From positions 5,750,617-5,814,616 of the forward strand of contig OZ025217.1 in NCBI GenBank assembly GCA_964019055.1: a stretch of 64,000 bases of DNA, in the 5' to 3' direction. Numbering within the stretch: the first letter of the stretch is position 1; each line of letters begins with the position of its first letter. The DNA is from Anthopleura xanthogrammica. Taxonomy: Eukaryota > Cnidaria > Anthozoa > Actiniaria > Actiniidae. A program made the position numbers and the translations under genes. Below the pieces are notes generated by a model. The model had not been told where the DNA came from. It worked only from the letters and a program-made list of their open reading frames with translations, and searched no databases. This document shows, piece by piece, positions 46,224-57,796 of this stretch.

Positions 46224-46247
46224 TTCTTCTTCTTCTTCTTCTTCTTA
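46224..46247. repeat. (TTC)n microsatellite, about 8 units
   Basis: Contracted relative to the approximately 28 units at 17951-18036. Confidence 0.9.
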
Positions 46248-46657
46248 TTATTATTACGTTGTATCTGACTGATTTTGGGTAAATCGTTAAAAAATAATAA
46301 TAGTAGATTTTGCGTTTCATTTGTATTGAAACATTTTAACTTTGTGTTATGATTCTAGCTTAATTAATTACCAAGCTCCCTCAATTTAAGTTTCATCCTT
46401 TAATATTATAAATTAATAGTGTTTGCAGAGTCGGATGCTAAATTGCGTACTTTACATCATACAAGTTTGGAATAAGATGCTATATATAAAGTGAAAATAC
46501 TAAACACTAAACGTGAAATAAAAATTGCTTGTTAAACTATAATAGTCAAATAGACACAAAAGAAAACAATGGAGTTTTGGTCTACCATTGTCTATTTCAC
46601 GGGTTTAGTGACTTCTACTACTTAGTTACTATTATATTCTAATTACAATTACTATAC

Positions 46658-46932
46658 ATAATGATAATGATTTATGATTTATACAGCTCCCTTTCATATA
46701 ATCAAAGCAGCGCTTTACAATCATGAGAGGTGGTTAGTATAAGGTGTAGGCACTGAGGGTGGTCACTGCCAGGTTTTAACGACAGGGTTTCTTTACGTCC
46801 TCAGTGTCCCTCCGATATTGGTTAGTGATGAAGTGTGGAGAGACCGGACCCCCATTTAAAGTGGTTATCCAATCCAGTTGAAAGTCTAACCGTTTGTAGA
46901 TGTAATTGCAGATATGTAGATGATCTATTGTA

Positions 46933-46977
<45 letters not shown>

Positions 46978-47064
46978 AATGAGTGTTGGTCCGGCCGGGA
47001 CTCGAACCACGACCTCCTGCACGACAGTCCGGTGCTCAACCAACGGAGCCAACCAGGCGGTGGT
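46658..47064 (-). mobile_element. tRNA-derived SINE, left arm of palindrome 2
   Basis: B box at 46998-47008 (GGACTCGAACC on the + strand); near-identical to 18449-18853. Confidence 0.8.
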
Positions 47065-47450
47065 TTAGTCAGGCTGTTGCTCAGTCTGTTTGTCTTACGC
47101 TGGGGCACATTGAAACTCCTCTTACTTCTAAGATTAATATTACACCTTTTTGGTGTAGAAATTATGAGGGGATGTCAGCAAAAAGAGAGCATACGCCGGC
47201 AACAGCCGGAAGTTCGATTTCGCTCATATTTTGGTGTTGGGTAGGCCTATATGCGAGATATATCATGGTATCTTTCATTTGTCGAAATATTGCTTCATTT
47301 CCGAGAAAAGCGAGAAAAACGAATTTGTCAATATTTTTAGCCAAACTAAGGCTTACATCAAACGTCAAACTTTACATGAGCCGAACGCATTGAAAACAAT
47401 AGATAATAAGACGGTTTTCTTTCATGTCCTTAGGTTCGACGTTTCACCTT

Positions 47451-47726
47451 AGTCTAAGCAACTTATAGATACACTTGCACGTAGGGCAAATAACGTCCCA
47501 AAAAGGCCGTGGTTGAATTTTAAAAGTTTTCTTACATTCCATGATTTTAGATTCTCATTTCGATTGTGAAACAGGATATGTCGGAATTGTCTAATAGCAT
47601 TCAAATTACCTGCCAAGATCTCTACTTTTGCCACCATTTCAAATTAGCTATTCATTTAACCAACAGTACACGCAACCGGCGTTCAAATAAATTGAGAAAA
47701 GCCACCGAGGTTAAGGGACTAAAAGG
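47451..47726 (-). repeat. Dispersed repeat, left arm of palindrome 2
   Basis: Counterpart of 19240-19515. Confidence 0.55.
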
Positions 47727-47891
47727 ATAATCGCATACGAGTTTTTTTGGTATCCATTTTGGGGGCTGTGTCCTTCCAATTATAGCCTTTATACACGGAC
47801 TTCATAGACTTATTGGTTTTCACACTATGGTGTTAGATTCGCTTTGGACAATTTAATACGTCTTTGGCCGTTGTTATAAAGTTCAATATCT

Positions 47892-50511
47892 ACTAGAATG
47901 CTTAAATAGGACATTCAACACTGCAGTTATATTCATATGCTAAAGGAATAACAAACCAGTTATTATTTACAGGGATTGGGGAGGCTAGACTAGAATACTT
48001 AAATAGGACATTCAACACTGCAGTTATATTCATATGCTAAAGGAATAACAAACCAGTCATTATTTACAGGGAGTGGGGAGGCTAGACTAGAATACTTAAA
48101 TAGGACATTCAATACTGCAGTTATATTCATATGCTAAAGGAATAACAAACCAGTCATTATTTACAGGGAGTGGGGAGGCTAGACTAGAATACTTAAATAG
48201 GACATTCAACACTGCAGTTATATTTATATGCTAAAGGAATAACAAACCAGTCATTATTTACAGGGAGTGGGGAGGCTAGACTAGAATACTTAAATAGGAC
48301 ATTCAACACTGCAGTTATATTTATATGCTAAAGGAATAACAAACCAGTTATTATTTACAGGGATTGGGGAGGCTAGACTAGAATACTTAAATAGGACATT
48401 CAACACTGCAGTTATATTTATATGCTAAAGGAATAACAAACCAGTCATTATTTACAGGGAGTGGGGAGGCTAGACTAGAATACTTAAATAGGACATTCAA
48501 CACTGCAGTTATATTTATATGCTAAAGGAATAACAAACCAGTTATTATTTACAGGGATTGGGGAGGCTAGACTAGAATACTTAAATAGGACATTCAACAC
48601 TGCAGTTATATTCATATGCTAAAGGAATAACAAACCAGTCATTATTTACAGGGAGTGGGGAGGCTAGACTAGAATACTTAAATAGGACATTCAATACTGC
48701 AGTTATATTCATATGCTAAAGGAATAACAAACCAGTCATTATTTACAGGGAGTGGGGAGGCTAGACTAGAATACTTAAATAGGACATTCAACACTGCAGT
48801 TATATTTATATGCTAAAGGAATAACAAACCAGTCTTTATTTACAGGGAGTGGGGAGGCTAGACTAGAATACTTAAATAGGACATTCAACACTGCAGTTAT
48901 ATTTATATGCTAAAGGAATAACAAACCAGTCATTATTTACAGGGAGTGGGGAGGCTAGACTAGAATACTTAAATAGGACATTCAACACTGCAGTTATATT
49001 TATATGCTAAAGGAATAACAAACCAGTCATTATTTACAGGGAGTGGGGAGGCTAGACTAGAATACTTAAATAGGACATTCAACACTGCAGTTATATTTAT
49101 ATGCTAAAGGAATAACAAACCAGTCATTATTTACAGGGAGTGGGGAGGCTAGACTAGAATACTTAAATAGGACATTCAACACTGCAGTTATATTTATATG
49201 CTAAAGGAATAACAAACCAGTCATTATTTACAGGGAGTGGGGAGGCTAGACTAGAATACTTAAATAGGACATTCAACACTGCAGTTATATTCATATGCTA
49301 AAGGAATAACAAACCAGTCATTATTTACAGGGAGTGGGGAGGCTAGACTAGAATACTTAAATAGGACATTCAACACTGCAGTTATATTTATATGCTAAAG
49401 GAATAACAAACCAGTCATTATTTACAGGGAGTGGGGAGGCTAGACTAGAATACTTAAATAGGACATTCAACACTGCAGTTATATTTATATGCTAAAGGAA
49501 TAACAAACCAGTCATTATTTACAGGGAGTGGGGAGGCTAGACTAGAATACTTAAATAGGACATTCAACACTGCAGTTATATTTATATGCTAAAGGAATAA
49601 CAAACCAGTCATTATTTACAGGGAGTGGGGAGGCTAGACTAGAATACTTAAATAGGACATTCAACACTGCAGTTATATTCATATGCTAAAGGAATAATAA
49701 ACCAGTCATTATTTACAGGGAGTGGGGAGGCTAGACTAGAATACTTAAATAGGACATTCAACACTGCAGTTATATTTATATGCTAAAGGAATAACAAACC
49801 AGTCATTATTTACAGGGAGTGGGGAGGCTAGACTAGAATACTTAAATAGGACATTCAACACTGCAGTTATATTTATATGCTAAAGGAATAACAAACCAGT
49901 CATTATTTACAGGGAGTGGGGAGGCTAGACTAGAATACTTAAATAGGACATTCAACACTGCAGTTATATTCATATGCTAAAGGAATAACAAACCAGTCAT
50001 TATTTACAGGGAGTGGGGAGGCTAGACTAGAATACTTAAATAGGACATTCAACACTGCAGTTATATTTATATGCTAAAGGAATAACAAACCAGTCATTAT
50101 TTACAGGGAGTGGGGAGGCTAGACTAGAATACTTAAATAGGACATTCAACACTGCAGTTATATTTATATGCTAAAGGAATAACAAACCAGTCATTATTTA
50201 CAGGGAGTGGGGAGGCTAGACTAGAATACTTAAATAGGACATTCAACACTGCAGTTATATTTATATGCTAAAGGAATAACAAACCAGTCATTATTTACAG
50301 GGAGTGGGGAGGCTAGACTAGAATACTTAAATAGGACATTCAACACTGCAGTTATATTTATATGCTAAAGGAATAACAAACCAGTCATTATTTACAGGGA
50401 GTGGGGAGGCTAGACTAGAATACTTAAATAGGACATTCAACACTGCAGTTATATTCATATGCTAAAGGAATAATAAACCAGTCATTATTTACAGGGATTG
50501 GGGAGGCTAGC
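47892..50511. repeat. 97-bp minisatellite, 27 units
   Basis: The longest array of this family (27 x 97 = 2619 bp). Blocks of variant units recur in order (GGGATTGGGG/CAGTTATTATT variants at about 47945, 48340 and 48535; TCAATACTGC at about 48110 and 48690), showing that multi-unit blocks were duplicated. Confidence 0.96.
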
Positions 50512-51434
50512 TGGTGTGATTCCAACGTGATAAGTGATTTTATAGCACCCAAGTTTCTATTTTCTCTTGTCAAAACGAAATATTTTCGTCAAAATATGCT
50601 TTTTCTAAAAGACATCTGGTGAATCTTTCCACAGATATATATGAGATTTATTTTCTTGATTTTCAAGTAAAACCTGTCGTGCGTCGAGCCGAAAACCTGG
50701 AACTAGGAAATATTGAGCTACGGATAAAATGTTCGCTGATAATTGCCTAATTCGCTCGAACTGAAAAAAAAATGAAATCATCTGGTAGTGAATAATTCAA
50801 TGGCAATTACGCGCGAATGTTAATGAAAATGCTATTGTGACTGATGAAGTGAATAAAAGTGACCTAACAAAGACAATTCACTAATGAAACAATATGACCA
50901 TACGTTGTCATATATTGACACCAACATCATGTCAGTTAGAAATGTTCACTTAAATGCAAAATTATAACACAGGCAGTGAAGCACAACGAGTCAATATATA
51001 TATTTTTTTTTTTGAGTCAATAGTAAACAATAGTCTAAACAAATACTTTGGCTTCAACAGAGTTATATTGTTTGTTTAATTACATAAAAATAAGGTTCAA
51101 GGTTTAAAGTCCCTGGTGTATAACATCTCGTTTATTTTCCATGACATTTCTTTAGATGACATTTCTTTAGTACAGTAAAGTTGTTGTGGATTTTCAGGTT
51201 TTACCACCCACCATTTATTGCAACGCATTGATGCACATCGCCTCTTTAACTCAGATATTGGTAAACATCTCAAAATTTACCATCACTCTGGGACAAAGTT
51301 ATGACAACGAGATGACAACGAAATTGACGAAGTGTCTTAGCCTTTCCTTGAAAACTAATTATCTAAAATTGGCTTTTGTTTTAACGTTAACCGATTGCAC
51401 GTGTCAATGTTTGCTCTTTTTCGACTCGATAGAC

Positions 51435-51502
51435 ATAAAAGCAGGGCTTGCTTCTCTCTGGAAAACACTTGCATCGAGAAGTTCAGGGGAACAATCAACA
51501 AG
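51435..51502 (+). promoter_or_regulatory. P4 TATA box and non-coding exon 1
   Basis: ATAAAAG at 51435-51441; donor after 51502; exon 2 starts at 52215. About 0.3 kb upstream (51146-51172) there is a 14-bp duplication (ATGACATTTCTTTAG) unique to this copy. Confidence 0.72.
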
Positions 51503-52244
51503 GTAAGAGAAGCGTTATCAGTTTTAGCCGGACAAATTTTTTTTCTCTTGTACATAGAATTAGATATTTGTAGAACTCCTCCCATTCTAGAGTAATTATC
51601 ATCTCAGGATGAGAGTTTTTACATGTAAAACAATAGAGCTTTTAAGTGTGATATCAATCGTATGAAAAAAACGGTACTTGGTATCCAAAGTTCTAATTGT
51701 TCCAGGTAGAGGATAAATCATTGAAAACGTTTTTCGTTGGACCCGAAAATACGTCAAAACTTAAACAGCTCCATAACAGCTTATAGTGCTTGCCGTTTTG
51801 TGTTCGTTTTGTGTGGTATGCCATTGTTTATATTATTAGGGCGGTTTTTTTATTAGTGGAAAACTTAAACATACGATACTTACTTACAGCACGATCAAGA
51901 TACGACATACCGTAACATTTAAATGGCTTCCCATTGTCTTCCAGTAATTCAACCAATCACAACATGTGGATACGGCTACAGTAAAATACTTACGGCTACC
52001 GTAGAACTACGAATTTGTCGGTTTTTTAACAAGTATCGTTTCCCATTCATGCGGTGGAGAACCGCTCTACTATTCAAACCAGTTCTAGCCACATCGACCC
52101 GAGTATTATTCAGTACCAATATCATCGTTAGCAGAAGTGTAAAGTCTAAGCGAAGAAAGAGTAATATTCTATAATATTCTGATAATTGCAACGAGTATAT
52201 TTTTTGTCTTACAGGTCAAAGAAACGCCCGTTTAGTAGAAAACA

Positions 52245-53256
52245 ATGGCCGTACTGAAGATAGCTTGCGCACTTATTGTCTTGATGTTGTTCACGGCTTA
52301 CTTTCCAACAAAAGCTGTTAGATGCAATGTTTCTTTTAACAGCAAGAAGGGTGCTTCATCACACGATTGGGAGGAATATGAAACTGGTATGTATAGTACA
52401 TCTGGTTTTCTAGATCAACTTCTCTATTTTACGACTTCGGCAATCGGCGGCGCCACTTACTCATTTTGTTAATCAAATCTGATCAGTATATTTTTTTCTT
52501 TTCTTCTTCCTCTCGCTCTTCTTCTTTTTCTTCGTAAAATCATGTTTTTGTCAGTATTTTTTCGAAGTTGAAGTTGGGTTTTTTTTAATTAGAATAAATA
52601 CCGATTTTTGTTATTCTACTAATAAGGACATTTGCACTCGAGAAATATTATTATAATTTTTGAATGTACTGAGCACCATAGTAACCGTCAGAAGGGATCT
52701 GCTTTGAAATGGTTTGGAACCACTTTGAATTGTAGTGACAGGAAAAAGCCATACAAATGACACCTGAATTTTGCTTTGCTTTGCTTTGCTTTGCTTTGCT
52801 TTGCTTTGCTTTGCTTTGCTTTGCTTTGCTTTGCTTTGCTTTGCTTTGCTTTGCTTTGCTTTGCTTTGCTTTGCTTTGCTTTGCTTTGCTTTGCTTTGCT
52901 TTGCTTTGCTTTGCTTTGCTTTGCTTTGCTTTGCTTTGCTTTGCTTTGCTTTGCTTTGCTTTGCTTTGCTTTGCTTTGCTTTGCTTTGCTTTGCTTTGCT
53001 TTGCTTTGCTTTGCTTTGCTTTGCTTTGCAAATGAGATCTGATTTTTTGATGCCGTTAATAGGTGGAGTTGCAGGTGGTGTAGGTTCCGATTGCGAACCA
53101 TATTGCGCAGGGCGTTGTGAACGAAGGCCAGGATGCAGAGCAGTTGATGCACACATCACCGAACACTGGAATGGTCGACGTTGCAATTGCTATGGATACA
53201 ACAGCCATCCGCAGCTGGAGAGTGCAAATGATTGGAAACATCGCCGTTGCGCTTAA
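52245..53256 (+). CDS. P4: secreted eight-cysteine peptide (complete gene)
   Basis: Exon 2 52245-52386 and exon 3 53075-53256 (alternative start 53063), same splice sites, phase and stop as P2. The peptide is identical to P2 and P3: signal MAVLKIACALIVLML, RCNVSF, then seven cysteines ending KHRRC. Intron 2 is the shortest of the P genes (688 bp) because its TTTGC array has only 52 units. AATAAA at 53306-53311. Nothing in exons or splice sites distinguishes this copy functionally; only flanking and intronic repeat lengths differ. Confidence 0.82.
52770..53029. repeat. (TTTGC)n array, 52 units, in P4 intron 2
   Basis: 260 bp, uninterrupted; the shortest complete array in the window. Confidence 0.98.
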
Positions 53257-53311
53257 GCAATAGGCTTCAACTCAAAATGTGATGCATTTGTCAACACGAA
53301 AAGTGAATAAA

Positions 53312-55195
53312 ACGCAGAATTAAAAAACAATACCCAAATTTTGGATACATTTGTTAACTAAAGTTTCTTTGGCACTAGCTGTATAGTTGTTAGCATTGAG
53401 GAAGCACGGGTGGCGTAGGAGCCAGAGTGCTCACCTCTCACCAATGCGATTCAGCGCGGTTTCTAGTGCCACCGGGCTCGGAGTCGTTTGCGATAGTTTG
53501 CTTGTTGGTTCTCTCTTGTGCATGACTAGAGGGTCCGGGCTCTCCGGTTTTCCTCCATCCGAAAATATCAACTTCAAAATTCCAAATGGAAAACATGTCT
53601 GTGGATGAAGAGCCATTCTGTTTAAATGCCACTTCTAAATCCTATTGATATATTGATCTATTTATACATTTTATCATTTGTCTCTAATGATTACGCGTTA
53701 CGTACGGGCAGTCGTAGTTTGTATCATTCACTATAGTCTTGATCATTATTGATTCACTTCTTCTGTGGGAAGACTGGTTCCAGTCTCCGCGAATCCCGGC
53801 TAAAAGTACCCCATCTTCTAGAAACTCGGTCGTCTTTACTGAGATTAGAGGGACAAGTGGGATCGTTCGCAGTCTAGTGGGAAAGTTTCCAAGAAGGACA
53901 GAATAGTAGTTACCATAGCCTGCATGTTTGGTTTCAGTCTGCTGTCATGAAACAAAAGGCTCTGTGGGGGGGTTAATTTGCCAATGATTTCTTAAACCGT
54001 CAAGACAATATTACATCTGAACCACGAAAAACCTGTTCGATATCTTGCATTCGGGTAAAGCTCTGACTGAGGTTAAAAGTAATGTGGGCTCTAGTAAGAA
54101 GATATAGGTGTACCAGTACATCTTGCAACGATGACCTAGATGTTGGGGATCTTAAGAGGCCTTGACTGTAAGATTCGAGAAACATTCGGCGGATGGTAAA
54201 AAATCAAACTCGTTTAAATAGCCTGAAACTTGTATGGTGGTTAGAGGGTCCCAATAGAAGTACAATCGGTATGGTTAGTTTCTGGATAAAATGCATTTGT
54301 GATTTTTAGGAAGAGTTTGAAGTTCGTTAAATATTAATAAGGGAAATTAGCATAATTTTTTACCTGTTTCTAAATCTAAAAGATTTTCGGTTAAGAGTTA
54401 CCTAATACTTTTACGTGAGTTTAATACAATAAAAATGTTGCAATTGTCCGTCAAAACACTGAAAATCACATTTCCGAGAGGCTATTATATTTCTCAAAAT
54501 TTTCAGGGAGGTGGCGGTAATTTTTCGGGTCCCCCAGAATAGCCCCCCCAACTAAAAAACTAGTAAATTTAGTAAATTCAAAGTTTTCAACTGAAGTAAG
54601 AGAAGATTCACATGCATCACCCGGTAATAAGTATAACAATCCCGGTTGCTGATATATAGATTTAGATTGAATTTGGTTACTGTACGATCAGGCTTTGCCT
54701 TGCCTTTGTGTTCGAGGTACAGGGACGGCGGAGCTCATTTTCAAGTGGGGGCCGGGATGGGGGGGAGGGGGGGGGGGGTGCTAGTATACAAATTAGTGGG
54801 GAAAAGTGGAGAGTTAATATAAGAAGATGTAAAATTGATTAGTAGTATGCAAAATGTGTAAAAGCGGATCGGCTCTGAAGACTTTCTCATGAAATCGATC
54901 CTCCAGCTAACCGAAAACGATGCTTCGGACAAACTTTCGTTGTCGCGAGAAGTACAACATCGCCTACGGCTCGTGCTTCTCTTCACACTTCTTTTGTGCT
55001 TACTTGACTTCCAGCGTGTTTATTACTGAACGGAGCACGGAAAAAGCTTTTTTAATCGTTAAGTGGAGGACGAAGGACACCAGAGCGCACATTCAATTAA
55101 GTATACAAGCAACAATAAAGCCAGACTTTTCAATATGCAATTGAAGAAAACTGACGTCATATACTCGAAAAGGAACTGAATTACTTGAGCATGCA
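53312..55195. other. P4 3' flank to palindrome centre, no gene supported
   Basis: Counterpart of 23326-25185, including the G-rich tract at about 54747-54780. Confidence 0.5.
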
Positions 55196-55853
55196 ATATT
55201 TTTGTTAAACAGTTAATTATGGGCTTGTAATTTGTTTATATTTCTTAATAATTGGTTATAATTAAGAAATTAAACGAAAACATTTTTTTTGTTCGTGGTA
55301 GGTCAGTAGTCGTGTGCCAGAAGTGATACCGAAAACTGCTTCGGAAGAATTTACAATTTCCAGAGTGTCCAACCAATATTCCAAGTAAAATTACCGGTGA
55401 ATATGAAGATAATAAGCTATTTGAAGGGAAACAACATAAATTACCTTGGGTTCTTGAGTATTAGCATTTTTTTCTGGAGTAACAAAACATCAGATTACAG
55501 GTGTTCTTAACGGCATCCGCGAGCTGACCAACATTTAAAGAGCTGATCAAAAAAAAAAATTCTGATTTTCTTTTCTTAAATATACGAAATTTAAGTAAAT
55601 AAAGTTTGTTAGGCTATTCTTTATTGCATTTATACCTGTACAATCATCGAATGTTTTTATTTAATCATGCAGGGGAGGGGCCTTAACGCTTCAATATAAT
55701 TCATTAGCGTTATACGTTGTATATAATTTGTAGATTTCAGTGATGTTTACGTACCTCAACTTCAATTTTCAATTTGTTTTGAAGATATTAAAGAAATGGG
55801 GGAGAAAATAACATGTTTTTGTTTGGATTTTTGTGTAAAAACTGCCATAGATA
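55196..55853. other. Central spacer of palindrome 2
   Basis: 658 bp, same as 25186-25865 but with a single copy of the 22-bp block. Confidence 0.85.
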
Positions 55854-57741
55854 TGCATGCTCAAGTAATTCAGTTCCTTTTCGAGTATATGACGTCAGTT
55901 TTCTTCAATTGCATATTGAAAAGTCTGGCTTTATTGTTGCTTGTATACTTAATTGAATGTGCGCTCTGGTGTCCTTCGTCCTCCACTTAACGATTAAAAA
56001 AGCTTTTTCCGTGCTCCGTTCAGTAATAAACACGCTGGAAGTCAAGTAAGCACAAAAGAAGTGTGAAGAGAAGCACGAGCCGTAGGCGATGTTGTACTTC
56101 TCGCGACAACGAAAGTTTGTCCGAAGCATCGTTTTCGGTTAGCTGGAGGATCGATTTCATGAGAAAGTCTTCAGAGCCGATCCGCTTTTACACATTTTGC
56201 ATACTACTAATCAATTTTACATCTTCTTATATTAACTCTCCACTTTTCCCCACTAATTTGTATACTAGCACCCCCCCCCCCTCCCCCCCATCCCGGCCCC
56301 CACTTGAAAATGAGCTCCGCCGTCCCTGTACCTCGAACACAAAGGCAAGGCAAAGCCTGATCGTACAGTAACCAAATTCAATCTAAATCTATATATCAGC
56401 AACCGGGATTGTTATACTTATTACCGGGTGATGCATGTGAATCTTCTCTTACTTCAGTTGAAAACTTTGAATTTACTAAATTTACTAGTTTTTTAGTTGG
56501 GGGGGCTATTCTGGGGGACCCGAAAAATTACCGCCACCTCCCTGAAAATTTTGAGAAATATAATAGCCTCTCGGAAATGTGATTTTCAGTGTTTTGACGG
56601 ACAATTGCAACATTTTTATTGTATTAAACTCACGTAAAAGTATTAGGTAACTCTTAACCGAAAATCTTTTAGATTTAGAAACAGGTAAAAAATTATGCTA
56701 ATTTCCCTTATTAATATTTAACGAACTTCAAACTCTTCCTAAAAATCACAAATGCATTTTATCCAGAAACTAACCATACCGATTGTACTTCTATTGGGAC
56801 CCTCTAACCACCATACAAGTTTCAGGCTATTTAAACGAGTTTGATTTTTTACCATCCGCCGAATGTTTCTCGAATCTTACAGTCAAGGCCTCTTAAGATC
56901 CCCAACATCTAGGTCATCGTTGCAAGATGTACTGGTACACCTATATCTTCTTACTAGAGCCCACATTACTTTTAACCTCAGTCAGAGCTTTACCCGAATG
57001 CAAGATATCGAACAGGTTTTTCGTGGTTCAGATGTAATATTGTCTTGACGGTTTAAGAAATCATTGGCAAATTAACCCCCCCACAGAGCCTTTTGTTTCA
57101 TGACAGCAGACTGAAACCAAACATGCAGGCTATGGTAACTACTATTCTGTCCTTCTTGGAAACTTTCCCACTAGACTGCGAACGATCCCACTTGTCCCTC
57201 TAATCTCAGTAAAGACGACCGAGTTTCTAGAAGATGGGGTACTTTTAGCCGGGATTCGCGGAGACTGGAACCAGTCTTCCCACAGAAGAAGTGAATCAAT
57301 AATGATCAAGACTATAGTGAATGATACAAACTACGACTGCCCGTACGTAACGCGTAATCATTAGAGACAAATGATAAAATGTATAAATAGATCAATATAT
57401 CAATAGGATTTAGAAGTGGCATTTAAACAGAATGGCTCTTCATCCACAGACATGTTTTCCATTTGGAATTTTGAAGTTGATATTTTCGGATGGAGGAAAA
57501 CCGGAGAGCCCGGACCCTCTAGTCATGCACAAGAGAGAACAGAACCAACAAGCAAACTATCGCAAACGACTCCGAGCCCGGTGGCACTAGAAACCGCGCT
57601 GAATCGCATTGGTGAGAGGTGAGCACTCTGGCTCCTACGCCACCCGTGCTTCCTCAATGCTAACAACTATACAGCTAGTGCCAAAGAAACTTTAGTTAAC
57701 AAATGTATCCAAAATTTGGGTATTGTTTTTTAATTCTGCGT
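55854..57741. other. P5 3' flank, no gene
   Basis: Mirror of 53312-55195. C-tract at about 56269-56290 and a 5-bp insertion (AGAAC) at about 57538 unique to this copy. Confidence 0.55.
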
Positions 57742-57796
57742 TTTATTCACTTTTCGTGTTGACAAATGCATCACATTTTGAGTTGAAGCCTATTGC

